A stretch of DNA of 64,000 nt. Origin: Ptychodera flava. Its lineage: Eukaryota; Hemichordata; Enteropneusta; Ptychoderidae. Position numbers and translations under genes: made by a program. Shown piece by piece: positions 47,535-61,284 of this stretch. Under the pieces are notes generated by a model. It searched no databases, had not been told where the DNA came from, and worked only from the letters and a program-made list of their open reading frames with translations. Numbering within the stretch: position 1 is the stretch's first letter; every line of letters starts with the position of its first letter. Location: positions 62,001-126,000 of the forward strand of contig NW_027248396.1 in NCBI RefSeq assembly GCF_041260155.1, written 5' to 3'.

Positions 47535-48838
47535 CAATATGGCAGACAAAGCGTTAATCGTGAGTGACCGATGGGGACCATCAATTCATGGAGGAATGAC
47601 TGACGCTCTTCATGTAGTGATCAGACTACTGCAGAACATGAGAATATCTGTCCACTGCACCGCTGTACAAGCAACAAAAGAAGAGGAAGAAGAGGCAAAA
47701 AAGCTTGGAGTGACTCTTGAGCTTCCGACAAAAGCAGGCATTTTTGAAGTCAAGGAGCCACATAGCGATTGGTTGTTGTACCACAGGGACACTATCCACA
47801 GTTGAAGAGTTGACAAATGTCAAATTCGTGTTTGGCTTCAGTGTGTTCACCTCAATACAAACCTCCAAAATCTGGTAGGGTGTTTCCGAAGGCGTCTTGC
47901 TATCTGATCAATCTCTTTGATAAAGATGACATTACGCCTTTGATCGTCGGCTGCAGTAAGGAGGAACTGGAGTTTCGAAAGCGAATCATGTCAGATGAAT
48001 TTAAGAATGCGAAGTGTTCATTTTCTGTTGGAGAAAGTGTATTCGCGGAATACAAGCGACGTTATCAGAAAACCAATCAACAGCTTCTTTCGCCGATGAT
48101 AAACAAAGAATACTTAGCGGCTTCCGGATCAGATATACTGCCGGTACTCAAAGGCGAAAAATTCAAAATTATATCCGTTGTCCAGAAATACGAGTTTGAA
48201 GACCCCAAAAACTTGATGTTGTTATCAAGGCGGTAAATGATGCTGCTGATCTCATATATGAGTTCAACAAAACTTCGTCTGTATGGAAAATAATAGGAAT
48301 ACCACCAAGTAAGGGAAAAGAGATAGAAAAGAAGCTAACACGCAGCTCAAGATTGAAGATCACGCCTAAAATCGTGACAAGTACTGAAGAACTGAACAGT
48401 GAACTGATGTCATCTCATCTTGTATTAATTCCGCCATCTACGACAAGTTATGGTAACCTTACTCTGGCAGCTATGTGCGCAGCGATACCCGTAGTCTACC
48501 CTCGAGGTTCTCACAGTGATGAGATTGTCAGTAAACACATATATAATCTCGAAGCGACAGAATGTGCAATAGATATGAGTGAAGACCCAAAGGATCTGAA
48601 AGCCAAAATAGTGTCGGTCATAACGAAAAACCCGACAGCATTTCAGCGTGCAAAGATAATAAGAGATCACATAAAGAAAAAAGTCGCCCAGGATACACAG
48701 GGTAGTAATGAATGTTTTGTTGACGCGATAACTGCCGATCTTCAACACACCTCTGCACACAGGAATGACCAGAATACAAAATTAGAGCCCACTGTTGAAG
48801 ACAAAGGTATCAATACACTGTCTATTTTCTTTGATTGA
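47535..48838 (+). CDS. Gene C, exon 3: GT-B glycosyltransferase-like pseudo-enzyme
   Basis: A single exon colinear with gene A's transferase exon: DKALIVSDRWGPSIHGGM answers VLILNDEWGTSKGGI, CSFSVGESVFAEYKRRY answers VFFSVGPRIFNRY, and LVLIPPSTTSYGNLTLAA answers LVIMPSISEPFGMVGMEA. In that last block both catalytic Glu are replaced, Thr (48443-48445) and Ala (48467-48469), and the FGRVDG donor-site motif is replaced by SVVQKYEF. The frame breaks near 47795-47816, 47866-47880 and 48214-48219; joined frames give a full-length fold ending TGA at 48836. Either an inactive binding relative or a decaying copy. Confidence 0.82.
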
Positions 48839-49143
48839 ATTGCGAAGTTTGCGGGGTGCACGTGTGCTCGTGCGTGAATCCTGACGTCGCCAATTAATGT
48901 TGAATACATTAAATCTGTAAGATGCATATATAGATGACAAATGCCGAATTCTAATACGTAGTCATATTTGATTGTTATGTAGTTGATCAACGAGATAGAG
49001 AGCAATTACCAGTGAAATCCAAAGGATTCGGTTTATGGAGAGAGAATCGACATTTCCACGGACAAGAAAATAGGTAGTGGAAGAGCAAACAAATTGAAAG
49101 CAACTCTGAGCCTTTTGTTGAACAGCATATATGTGATATATAT

Positions 49144-49213
<70 letters not shown>

Positions 49214-49302
49214 AATATATATATATATACAACATATGTTGTACCACCGGTATCACCATAAGCTTATGGCAACCTCTGAACTGGGCACAGAGTGTACGGT
49301 TA
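48839..49302. other. Gene C 3' flank with TA array
   Basis: Downstream of the stop. A broken (TA)n array of about 95 bases occupies 49138-49231. No AATAAA signal is seen before it. Confidence 0.6.
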
Positions 49303-49880
49303 CACTGCAAATTTTTCTGGTTTGCCGGCCAGCTAAATTCAAGCCAAAAATAAACCGGCTTGTTTGTCAGTAAACGGATTGTTTCGAGTTGTGAATTTTG
49401 GCTTATATTTGGCTTTCTGGTATGCCAAGTCTGGTTTCTGTGCATGCCAGTTTGGGTTTTGATACGGCATATATACATGCCAAGTACAGATCACTTCAGC
49501 TTGCCAGTAAGCCAGTTAGTACTAAAGAATGGTTTACAGGCAATCCACTATTATATGAACTAGGCTTGCTAGCAAGCCATGTTTAAGATACTGTGGCTTG
49601 CCCATATACCAGATAATGCTGAACAGTAGCTTATTTTAAACCAATACCACACTTCCATGGATCAATAGTAAGCCAATTCTGGTTCCATCTAGTTTAAAGA
49701 TAAGCCAATATTACTGCAATGTGGCTTACAAACAAACCAATTTCTGACTAATTCTGGTTTACAGGCAAACCACTGTAAGGATTCCTCTGGTTTACCAACA
49801 AGCCATTACAAGCTGGCTTGCAGGCATGCCAATCTATGGCTTTTTGTAGGGCTTGCTGACAAACCACTTCAATATTAGCC
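49303..49880. repeat. Left subterminal repeat array of the CACTA-like element
   Basis: About twenty spaced occurrences of TGGTTT/TGGCTT and AAACCA/AAGCCA, often as inverted pairs 15-30 bp apart. Matches the right-end array. Confidence 0.75.
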
Positions 49881-50193
49881 ATATTTCCGGGGGGAGGGGA
49901 GGGGGAGGGATAATTATTTTGACCATCCTTCAAATTTAAATTGGATGTCTTCAAATTTTGTAGACACAGAGGAGGATTATCATCCCATGGAATGGCCTAT
50001 TGGGTCCTCTATGTGATGGAGCTACACAAAGCAGGACTGTAAAATATCTGAAACACAAACAACAGCTGAAATAGTTAGAAATCCTGCAAGCTCCATTAAA
50101 AAAAAACAACAACAATCATCAAAATGAATTTCAGACTAACATTTATTGCAATTTACAAGAAATGAAACAGTCTTTGTTGCAACATAATTGAAT

Positions 50194-50907
50194 CTAATAC
50201 TTACAAGGGAATACTAAAAATGACATTCTTATGAATGCTACTTGTAAAATCATACTGATAACATAATTTAAGGCATCTGATGCAAAATTGCTAGCTGTTT
50301 CACTGGGAAATCCCCTGTACACTGCAGACCACTCATAATTGTCAGCCCATTTACTTCTCATCCCAGCTTTGTCAAGCCAGAAGTACTCTACAAATTGAAA
50401 TGTTCCTTTCACACATCTGATGTAATCAAAGTTTGAAACCCTACATAACTACCAAACCTAGCACAACATTGTCTCTTTCCATGCTGCAGAATATAACACC
50501 TTCAAGAAACAACACAAACTGTTTCCTCCTTTATAGACGAGCACACCTAAACAGGGCTGCTGCTTTGCATCTCGTCCAAAGAATGTGAGTTTCCAGCATC
50601 CTGCAATAGAAAAGATGCAACATTCAAACTCTGCAGTCCAAGATGAGCTCCTGGTAAAACACTCAGTGCCCAGCTACTTGTACAATGAGGGCAAGGCCTA
50701 GAAACTGGTATGTTTAGGGAATTTGTACAAGTATATAACAGTCATGTTCTTAAACACATATTTGACTGCAGGAACACAATTTTCAAGTCTTTCTTGGTGC
50801 ATCAATAATCTGACATGACTGCTCAGGGCAAGTCTCTCAGTATGACAAAGATAGCTCTTACAAGTTACTGTCAATGTCATAGGCTTGCTGCAACAGTGCA
50901 CTGGCAA
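50194..50907 (-). pseudogene. Coding-like segments inside the CACTA-like element
   Basis: Minus-strand open segments at 50194-50412 (VEYFWLDKAGMRSKWADN, SAVYRGFPSE) and 50698-50907 (SYLCHTERLALSSHVR, LLMHQERLENCVPAVKY) have protein-like composition, and may be exons of the transposon's gene. No conserved transposase motif is identified. Confidence 0.3.
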
Positions 50908-51838
50908 AAAGTGTGTGAAACTACGGAGTGAATTTCACGATAATGAATTTCAATTCAAGAATATCAAAATGATTATTACAAGACAAGATATATCAGAGTC
51001 ACAGTGCAATGTCCTTTTGAGACTTGCAAAGAAGTTAGACCTTTGAGAAAGCATTTATCACTCTGGCTATGCAACCCTCATCATTGATGATATACTTCAC
51101 ATGTATTAGTTTGAAATAAGTAAATGAGGCTCCATTAACTGTAACTTTTGTCTACTTCTTCAGTATTTCAGTACTGTTTATCAACTACAATTTCTTGGTC
51201 TACTTTCCACAGCATACTAAAATGCCAAGTTTTATAGCCTGTATATTTGATCATTTTTATAATTGACTAATGAAGTCTTGTACGGCCCTAAATAAATTTT
51301 CAACAATAACAATGCTACATGTACATACTGTATTGAGTAGCTAAACATTGGGGATTTCATCATGCTTCAATGACTTGAATGGGAAACTGCAGTTGATAAG
51401 CAGAACAATTGTACTGGACTGTTCACACACTAGGTACATGGATGTAAATGCAGCTGTGCTAGTTATTTTTCTGACTATGCTATACTGGGGATATTATTTT
51501 AATAGCTGGTAGTCTCTGTTGCTTCTCAGGGCTGGTACAGCTGTGTGTACATCCCTGAACCAGCCCTCTGAAGGTAACAGGTTGTATGAATTTTCAAGTG
51601 TAGTGTTACACAATGTCCATGCACTGAATCTGACAGTAATCAAATCCAGCATGTTGAAAGCTCAATCAGCTGTAACTTTTAGCAATTTCCAAGTAATTTT
51701 ATTTTGTGCAAAAAAACTGCAGTTTCTTGTTCTACTTCTTAAGGCATGATGAGTGTCAAACATACATTATCAACCCAGTTCATATGTGCATATTTAGCAT
51801 TGTTACTGTTGAAAATCAAATTTCAGTCTGGAATACAC

Positions 51839-52098
51839 CCTTTGTGCCTGTCCTGAGGGGACATGGAACTATGGGAAAATACTAACCGGACGTGCGGTAA
51901 ACATACGACCTATACTTTAACATGGAAAGGTGCAATTTTCTTGTTGTAGCATAAATATGCATTTCATATTTCACCTCACTTTTTCCGCTCGAAAATTGCA
52001 CCGTTCTGTGTTAAAGTATAGAAGTCGTCATATGTTTTACCACACTTCCGTTTAGTATTTTCCCATAGTTCCATGCCCCCTGGCGACAGGCGCAAAGG
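51839..52098. mobile_element. Foldback MITE nested in the CACTA-like element
   Basis: Two arms of about 100 bases, 51839-51940 and 51995-52098, are imperfect complements (cctttgtgcctgtc / gacaggcgcaaagg) around an AT-rich loop. Confidence 0.8.
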
Positions 52099-52967
52099 CT
52101 ATATAGAACTCATTTGTCAACAACAACAATGGTTGTTAAACATGTACACAGTACACTGTCAAGCAGAATATTGGTATTCATGAGACTGTTATATAGCTAT
52201 CAAAACTGCAGTTTGTACACACAACAATGAAGATTCAAAATTGCTAAAATTTACAGCCAATGTGCCTTTACTAATTTGCACAGAATTATGGTAACAAATT
52301 TTTCAACAAGCAATACTTACGTCAAAACCATAACCATTTGTCCAACTGCAGTTTTTCCACAAAAGACACTCTTGAGAACCGAGAAGTTTGATGCCTGTTT
52401 AACAATCAGGAAAATGGTAAATTATGTCAATTCTATTCTACTTCTATACATCAGACTAAGATTCAATATCATAAACTAGGTGCATGCAAGTGCCTCCCCT
52501 CATGTGATTGATTATTATACACCTGCTTCTGTAACCTATTGAGTTTCGTTGTACAGTAAGTTTCAGTATCAGAGGATGCAGAGTCAAATAACTTTGTGGC
52601 GCAGTACAATAACATTTGGTGTCATTGGACGCTATTTGACATTTGCCCTCAAAAAACCTTTACGTCAGTGCAGGGAAAAAGGAGAGATGATTTTAAATTT
52701 TTAACAAAAAGTATACTTCTAAACATTCAGTACTTCACAACGTTACTAGTGGTGAATCAAAACCCTGTGAATTAGAGTTAAATTATGCTGCTGACCTACA
52801 ATTTCTATCATGTACACTGTGCTGCGCAGGTTTGAGTTTAGTTGACACGCTGAATGTGTTCTCAGTTTGCTTGCAATCGCCTGGTGAAGTATGTGACGGG
52901 CATCCCAAAAACACTTTGACTTTTTGCGGAAAAATTGGACCAAAAAAGGTGTATAATAATAATGCTA

Positions 52968-53093
52968 TTCACAAAATACCGAGATTTATGTCCTTGTACA
53001 TCGTACGCTTTAGCATTGTCCGAGAGGCGTAGCATCGAGGACAATACCTCTGCTGCACGATGTACTCGGACATAAATCCCAGAATTTTGTGAA
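52968..53093. repeat. Hairpin MITE nested in the CACTA-like element
   Basis: Arms 52968-53004 and 53058-53093 pair (ttcacaaaatac with its complement at the far end; atttatgtcc with ggacataaat), with an inner stem attgtcc/ggacaat. About 126 bp. Confidence 0.8.
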
Positions 53094-54418
53094 CAACCTT
53101 AAATTACAATAATAAGTGTAATGCTTATCATGTATGTTGTGTGACTACGACAAAGATATGTCACAGATATGTAATAACAGCTGAAATTTGAACAAAACCC
53201 ACATTGTTAGAGTAATATGTGGAAATATGAGGAACATTCACGCCTAACATGATTATTATCGCTGCACACAACTATATTTGATCACCTTTTATATCCACTT
53301 TCTGAGTTCCACCATATCTGAGGGCAGAGTCTTCATTCTGTTTCCACATTGTGCTCAGAGAATCCATTGTTAATTTGTGGAGCTGAAGGCATTTTCTGTA
53401 TCAAGTATATCATGCCCTGGACCATCTGTTGAAAAAGAAACAAATAAGTATCTATTACCAGTAAGTGGAAGTCAATGGTCAACATTTGTACGTGAAGTTA
53501 TTTGCTGGAAATGAATCACTTTAGTATGTACCTGTCTTGAATGACAAGATGGCTCACAGGATTTGTGTAAACAATGACTTTGAAGGACCCAAGTTAAAAT
53601 CAAGCTGTGGAAACATAAAGTTGCCTTGAATAACAGAATCAACCATTACGTCATTTCGGACAAATGATTTGTGAGGTATGTTTGTCTGTATTAAATCATC
53701 TAAGTTGCCAGGTCGAGGTTATTATCAACATAACCAAGAAATATCATTCATGAAACAGTCTAGTTTTGTTATTGAAAGAATGGTATGAGGATACCTGCAT
53801 CTACACCATGGCAAGTCAGTTTGCCGTCATGAAAGCCATACAAACACCGTATAAAAGGGACACACACACATCAGGCCCATTTGTTACATCCTTGGCAATC
53901 ATCATTGATATGAATATATGCACTAGCTGCAAAATTTGAAGCGCTACGGTGAGGCGGTTGGGGAGTTTTGGTTTTAGCGACCTCACTCACCAGTAGCACT
54001 ACAATGCCGACGGCCGTGTAGAGTTCCACCACATACATGAAATTAATAGCACATCCCACTGGACGAGGCGTGTTGATGTGAAATGCTACATATTTGCTGA
54101 ATTTGGTCGTACCGATTTATCACTACTGAAGACAAACACTACACAACACTAACCTTGTCGTTTATGGGGTTTGGAATTTGTTCAAACATGTCGATCGCGT
54201 TCCATAAACCATGGATGTAAATTTTTTTTACATCCATTGACTGAGCGTAGGGCATCCGTGTTTCACTAAGCCGCCTGTACCGGAAGTTGAATGGCGGCTC
54301 CCAGAAATGTTTTCGGAACGCAATCGAAGTGTTTGAACAAATTCAAGCCCGGTTTAAATTAATGACTTTGCACATCTTACACGGAATATAACACGGAATA
54401 AAGCTTACTTGCCTCAAA

Positions 54419-54709
54419 TTCCAAAGACGTCGGTTCTTTCTTTCTACCTCCATGCACAGATCTAGCGGGACTGTGCTCCATCGAGTGACTCGATGCATGG
54501 TTGAACGAATGAACACAAATACATGTAGTTTCGCTGTACATAACATGTTCTTCCAAAGTCATATTTCGTCGGTGATGGAAGCCATTGCTGTCGACTGTTA
54601 TATGGGAAATTTTGGAGGTAAACTGACGGGGACTGCCGTAGTTCGGAAAGGACTTCGAAAGGTTGGACGATCGTAGACTGCGTAGAGTACTGTCTCGGCT
54701 GCACTGCAT
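54419..54709 (-). CDS. Candidate first coding exon of the CACTA-like element's gene
   Basis: On the minus strand, ATG at 54709 opens MQCSRDSTLRSLRSSNLS, FTSKISHITVDSNGFH, HSMEHSPARSVHGGRKKE, ending at the strong donor gtaagc (54418-54413). It lies near the right terminus pointing inwards, the usual placement for the element's gene. No domain is recognised; weak as a gene call. Confidence 0.35.
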
Positions 54710-55429
54710 CTCGGCTGTGGCTTGGCGCGCAGACAGAGGAATTCATTCGCCACTCCCTTTGAAGTGAAGGGGTGAGGATTCCACTAGCCAGCGGCACTTT
54801 AAGAGTACGATCAATCAGCAAGTACAATAATTCTTACATATGTCACGGTGATATAATATCTATAACGAAGTTCACATTGACTCGGGGAATCATTGTGTAA
54901 AATTGAACTATGTTAAAGCGTAATGTTAAAAAGGGTGAACCGTGGGTCAAAGGTTACGTAATGACCGCGACCGTTGACTTTATTGAAACACGTCACGCGT
55001 GGACACACGTATACGTAACGCTCTAAATTATCATCAGCGGTGATCTGGCTTGCATATTTTTGGCACGTCATGAGCCATAAATTATTGTGGTTTTTACTTT
55101 CGTTGTTCTCGCGGGAAATGCAGACAGTCCGACCTATAGGCCCTACATTTATTTTTGCATGTTAATGAAAGAAAAATGACGTCATTTGCGATCAACACTA
55201 TTTCAGTATTGTCAATTAATTCCTTCAAATTATTGTTTTGATATTTATGTACCCGCATACTTGAAGCAAGTTCATATCTTATGTTCAATTGAAAACATCC
55301 CAAAATTGTACAGTACGACAAAATTAAAGCTAATCAATCTGTCGCACTGAATGCAGGCATTGATGCGCACCGTCCTCGCTGTTATCAATGTAGTGACGTG
55401 ATGTACGATTCTGGTTTAGATATTAACCA

Positions 55430-55843
55430 GTGACTGTCATGACAATGGCTTGAAAACAGGCCGATTAATTTCAAGTGCATGGATGGTTTAAACTTAAACC
55501 ATGCTCACAAAGTTGCCACTTGTGGTTGGTTTAAAGATGAGCCAATGAATTTGTCGGTATATAAGCAAACCAAAGATGCGAGTGGATCAAATTTAAACCA
55601 ATGAGATTAGACTATGAAAGGCTTAAAAAGAAGCCATTCGGCTTAAATTTATGCCATGACGGGCTTGATAATAAGCCACCCATGTATTGGTATGAATACA
55701 TGCCATTCATACTCTTTGTGGTGGCGTGACTGCAAACCAAAAAATCTTAGTGGATTGCGGGCAAACCGAAATATTTCAACTGGTTCACCCGCAAGCCACA
55801 TACAAACAAGTGGTTATATTTCAAGCCAGAAGAATTTGCAGTG
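55430..55843. repeat. Right subterminal repeat array of the CACTA-like element
   Basis: Repeated GGCTT...AAGCC and GGTTTAAA...TTTAAACC pairs, for example ggcttaaaaagaagcc and ggcttgataataagcc. Same style as the left array. Confidence 0.75.
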
Positions 55844-55845
55844 TA

Positions 55846-56912
<1,067 letters not shown>

Positions 56913-57039
56913 ACATTCAATACTATTATTTGACATTTTATTTTTGTCCAGCCGATATTTTGACAATTGTCAACAATAATATTCAATACTGTGTAAAATA
57001 TCTTCTCCTGACACTATAAATTTCAACACAATAGATAAG

Positions 57040-58500
57040 AATACAAAACATTCCGGTATTCTTGACGAAATATAATGAAATATTACCTAATATTACAGGT
57101 ATTGTCCAAAAAACATTTTGTTTTGGCCAAGATAAAAAGTCCCTGACATCTTAAAATATATCATGTGTTACTGATTTACCTGGTAAGCTTTGCAGCGCTG
57201 CTTGTCTGGAGATTTCATCTTTGTTTCTTTAATGTTCTTTTCGACAATTGTCCACAATAATCGAATTTTGGGAAAATATCATATGAAATATTACCAAAGA
57301 TGACAGTTATTGTTTCGAACACAATTTGTTTTGGCCAAGATAAAAAGTCCCTGAGATCATGAAATATATCCTGTGTTACTTATTTACCGTGTCAGCTTTG
57401 CAACTGTGCTTCTTGTCTGGAGTGCTCATCTTTGTTACTTCATGTTCTTTTCGACAATTTTCCACAATAATCGAATTTTGGGAAAGATCATTCAAGATCA
57501 TTGAAATGATTTTTCGAAGAGCAATGTTTGAGTAATTAGTTAGCATGAAAAAGTAAAACTAGCATAATTAGCAAGACTGACGAAAACTGGTCAATGATGA
57601 GCTACAGTAAACTTCAACATTACTTTAAGTGGTGTGTTTGTTTTTATTCAGCAGTAACGTCCAGCCCAGGCAAGCAATGATTGACACCATGATTACAATA
57701 GTTCATGTGTTCATCAGATATTTTCCATTATCCTTCGCGTAAGGACTGCATTATTTGATAATTCAATAACAACAATTCTATAACTTGAACAATGTTACAT
57801 TTGCATGGGATCAATGCATTACAAACTTACCAGTTGTAGCACTATGTTCCCTCTTGAATTTGCATACACTTTCTTTCAGTTGTTCTTTATCCATATATTC
57901 GAACAACTGTACAAGCAAATCTAAATTGTTGCTATCTATATCACCACGTTCCTTTAAGTGATGGAAGACATCTATTGCACTTCTTAGCTTATCCGTGCCT
58001 TCCTTTGACATCCGTCGTCCTCTGAGTAGGTCCTTCATTTCATCGACATCGTCCTCATTCAAGCTTTTTGCCAGGTTTCCGAACAAGATATTCAGGGGGT
58101 TGATGGTACTTTTCTGTGGAGCAACTGCAATGATCAGGGATTATAAAGATTTACTGATTCTATTAACAATTACACTGAGATATAAACTGGTATCTTTGAA
58201 GGGTTCCACTGTGTAAAATATCTTGTCCTGAGAATTCGAATTGCAGCACAATTGAGAAAAATACAAAACATTCTGGTTTTTCTTAAAGGAATATAAAATA
58301 TTACCAAAGATGACAGTTATTGTTCCCAACACAATTTGTTTTGGCAAATATAAAAAACCCTGAGATCCTAAAATATTTCTTGTGTTACTGATTTACGTGA
58401 TGAGCTTTGCAACTGTGCTTCTTGTCTGGAGTGCTCATCTTTGTTACTTTCATTTTCCTTTCGACAATTATGCACAAAAATCGAACTTTGGAAAAGATCA
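57040..58500. repeat. Triplicated intron block around the DED exon
   Basis: A block of about 200 bp with ttttggccaagataaaaagtcc, then gtgttactgatttac and tgcttgtctggag, occurs at about 57077-57262, 57280-57480 and 58290-58490. The spacing shows local tandem duplication, the third copy lying upstream of the DED exon in its sense. Confidence 0.7.
57831..58124 (-). CDS. Gene D: death effector domain exon
   Basis: On the minus strand, acceptor attgcag, then 294 bases to donor gtaagt at 57830. Phase 1 on both sides, so it can be gained or skipped without breaking the frame. It reads APQKSTINPLNILFGNLAKS, LNEDDVDEMKDLLRGRRM, SAIDVFHHLKERGDIDSNN, LDLLVQLFEYMDKEQLKESV. The six-helix spacing, the L-F-x-x-L-A start, the M-K-x-L-L-R helix 2-3 region and L-K-x-R-G-x-I-x-x-x-N-L-x-L-L correspond to the death effector domain of FADD and caspase-8 type adaptors. 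Start and end of the gene are not seen. Confidence 0.8.
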
Positions 58501-58791
58501 AGACAATTTACAGTTTACTTTAAAATCATTAAAATGTTTTCTTAAAAATTAATGTTTGATTATTTAGTTCCCATGAAAAAGTAAAAATATCATTAGTAAG
58601 ACTGACGAAAACTGGGTCAATAATGAGCTGCAGTACACTTCAACATCACTGTAAGTGGTGTATTTATTTTTATTCAGCGGTAACGTCGCCCTCAGACAAG
58701 CACTGATTGACACCATGATTACAATAGGTCGTGTGTTCATCAGATGTTTCCTATTATCCTTTGCGTATGGACTGCATTATTTGATAATTAA

Positions 58792-61215
58792 AGAGGCACT
58801 CCCACTTGGTGACATTTTAAAAACTCATTTTTTAATGCCAACAGTCGATATTTGGCATGGCGGCTGCGCGCGGATCGCGAGATATCGATAAAAACATGTC
58901 CTCAAAAAAATAAAGTTTGAATTCCGGTGGCCCACCTGAATTCAGCTTCCGAACATAGAACGTTCGGCACTGGAGCCATTGTCAACTAAGCTATGGAGTA
59001 CGAGTCTGCGCTGTACTGCTGTACGCCACAGCAGTACCACTCGCGTCGGTGAGCGGTCATGTTCCGTTGGAGAAAGCCGATTCCTACTGACTCGGCATAA
59101 AAAACGAAAAACAAAGTTTGCTGATTCCACCAGAATTCGCATAGGTGACTAGCACAGATAGGTGCGGTTGATACATGATATGCATAGTGGCCGCCGTGTG
59201 GTATGCGCGCATACCAAGCGGCGGCCGCTATGTATCGAACCACGCGTAACTGTATGGCAGACAACAAATTGTAGTCATCAGAGGCAACTTATATTTTACA
59301 CGTAAAAACTGATATCTATGTGGTATTGTTTAAAAATTTAATACAACTGATTGAGAATAATGAAAACGACAAAAACTAAGGAGAAGTTTAAAAAAGAATT
59401 AGGGCATTGATAATGATGTATATTAAGTGATCTCAGTAGGATGCGTCGTTGCGTCATTCGAACGTTTTTGGACTCCTTCGAATATCGTCAATTATCATAC
59501 ATGCTATGCCTGTATTGCCATTCTCCTATTGTTTAGACGGTACTAGTATGAACCCGTATTTTAACTAGTGAAAATACGAATTATATTTTCACTGTAACCG
59601 AACTACTTACAGCTACGCGTACGCGTGACCTTCACTGGGATGATACATGTAAAACTGCTGAGCGAATAGACTTGTGACACTCCGAAACGTCATGATCATT
59701 GTGAATGTGATTATGGTCAAAATTTTGTTGTTTGCAGTCAGTTCATGGGCACTGCACTTAGGTACAAGTACAGTTGTACCAAAAACATAGAAGCGAACGC
59801 ATTGAAAAAATGTATGTTTTGCTGACCCGACACTGTCATCGTTCACGGCTAGTCCCATACGGTGGTGTTTTCATGTCGTCTACTCTGCGCTGCCGAAGAT
59901 TACGATCTCGGTTGACAGAACCGCTATATGAAAAGTTTCCTGTTGACGAGTTTAAGTATCTGAGTGGTGAATTACATCGTTTACTGCCATAAATGAGCCA
60001 CAAAAATCCAACCGCACTAAAAATACTCGCGACAGACGATGATATTATATTCCCGATTTTTAAAGGTCTGTCAGTGAGATTCACAGGTCATGATTGTGCC
60101 CGTGGCACTGGTGTGGGTTCGGAGACAATGTAAGATACTAGGGAAAGAAAATTTCGTTTACGTTGTCATGAAAGAAAATTAGTTTTATTTAGGCAAGCCA
60201 GTAAGGAAAATATACGAGCAGACGATGGAAATACCTTTGAAATGTTTTATTCGTACAGCAACAAAATCACGAACGAGTTACGACGCTACAGCTTACAGTG
60301 TACTCACTTCACGTTTTCCCTAATCCGCTCACAAATTCCTTTCTAAGATGGTAAATTCGGCATATTTGACGACTGAGGACATGTATAATTCTTGGAGATA
60401 AACTGACTGGTGCGGCTATTATATCCACTGTGCATTCATAGATGTCGCAGAGCTGCTTGCTTTGCTGATCAGCTGCTCGATATCGATCGAGTTTGAAATC
60501 GAACGTTGGCGCGGCGCGAGTATTTTGACCCGATTTTGGCCGGCCTCATAACTTTCGCAAAGGGATGATTGTATGTTTCAAAACACGAAAACACACTCAT
60601 TTTACACACTCCAGCCTATTTTTTACCTCCATCGCCATTTCAAGCCACAGTGAATCTTCTTCAAAGTGTGAAAACCTGTGTCGACATCTTAATATTTAAA
60701 TTGTTCATTCAAAAGTGTGCCATAAACCCTCCTTTGAAGTGGAATGGCCCAACAGCGGAATAATATCAAGAAGTGATACGGTTGTCATCACTCCTTAGCA
60801 ACCAACTTTTTATCAGTACAGCGATGAGCAAGTAAGGTCGATTTCAATGGATTTCGTCGCTAATTTCGGAACGTCCGTAGGAAAGCAGCCATAACCAAAA
60901 CATGCATGTATGATAATTCTCGTGATTTGTCCACATTTTGACTCGTTGCTTCGCAACTCTTCAAAATACGGACACATCACTCGAATACGACGCGGTATCG
61001 CCCAACCTTTGTGTAATAACCCCTAATTGTCAAACAACACATTTTAGGGGGATTTCGGGTCATAACCAGAAACGATCGTAAAACTTCGGGATGTGAAAAA
61101 AACGCTCGGGAAATGACAGTTTTTATCGATATCTCGCGATCCGCGCCACGTCAAATATCGACCATTGGCATTAAAATAATGTGTTTTAAAAATGTTACCT
61201 AGTGGGAGTGCCTCT
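58792..61215. mobile_element. TTAA-flanked TIR element, long member (2.4 kb)
   Basis: Termini AGAGGCACTCCC / GGGAGTGCCTCT, flanked by TTAA (58788-58791 and 61216-61219). Outer parts (to about 59480 and from about 61040) match the 890-bp element at 33641; the central 1.55 kb is extra, so the short member is a deletion form or the long one carries an insert. No transposase recognised. It splits a duplicate of the gene D intron. Confidence 0.82.
59184..59236. repeat. GC-rich palindrome inside the TTAA element
   Basis: catagtggccgccgtgtgg and its near-complement meet at tatgcgcgcata. In the short family member the same place holds only half of it. Confidence 0.75.
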
Positions 61216-61284
61216 TTAAATGACAAATATTAAATAACTTGACACATGTTACATTTGCATGGGATCAGTGCATTACAAACTTAC

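Larger units (their letters stand above)
49303..55843. mobile_element. CACTA-like (EnSpm) DNA transposon, 6.5 kb
   Basis: Termini CACTGCAAATTTTTCTGG and, on the complement, CACTGCAAATTCTTCTGG, flanked by TA on both sides (49301-49302 and 55844-55845). Just inside both ends lie several hundred bases of irregular repeats built from TGGYTTR and its complement YAARCCA (49303 to about 49880, and about 55430 to 55843). CACTG termini, a 2-3 bp target duplication and subterminal repeat arrays are the signature of the CACTA superfamily; TA duplication fits its Mirage branch. A complete transposase is not recognised. Confidence 0.8.
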
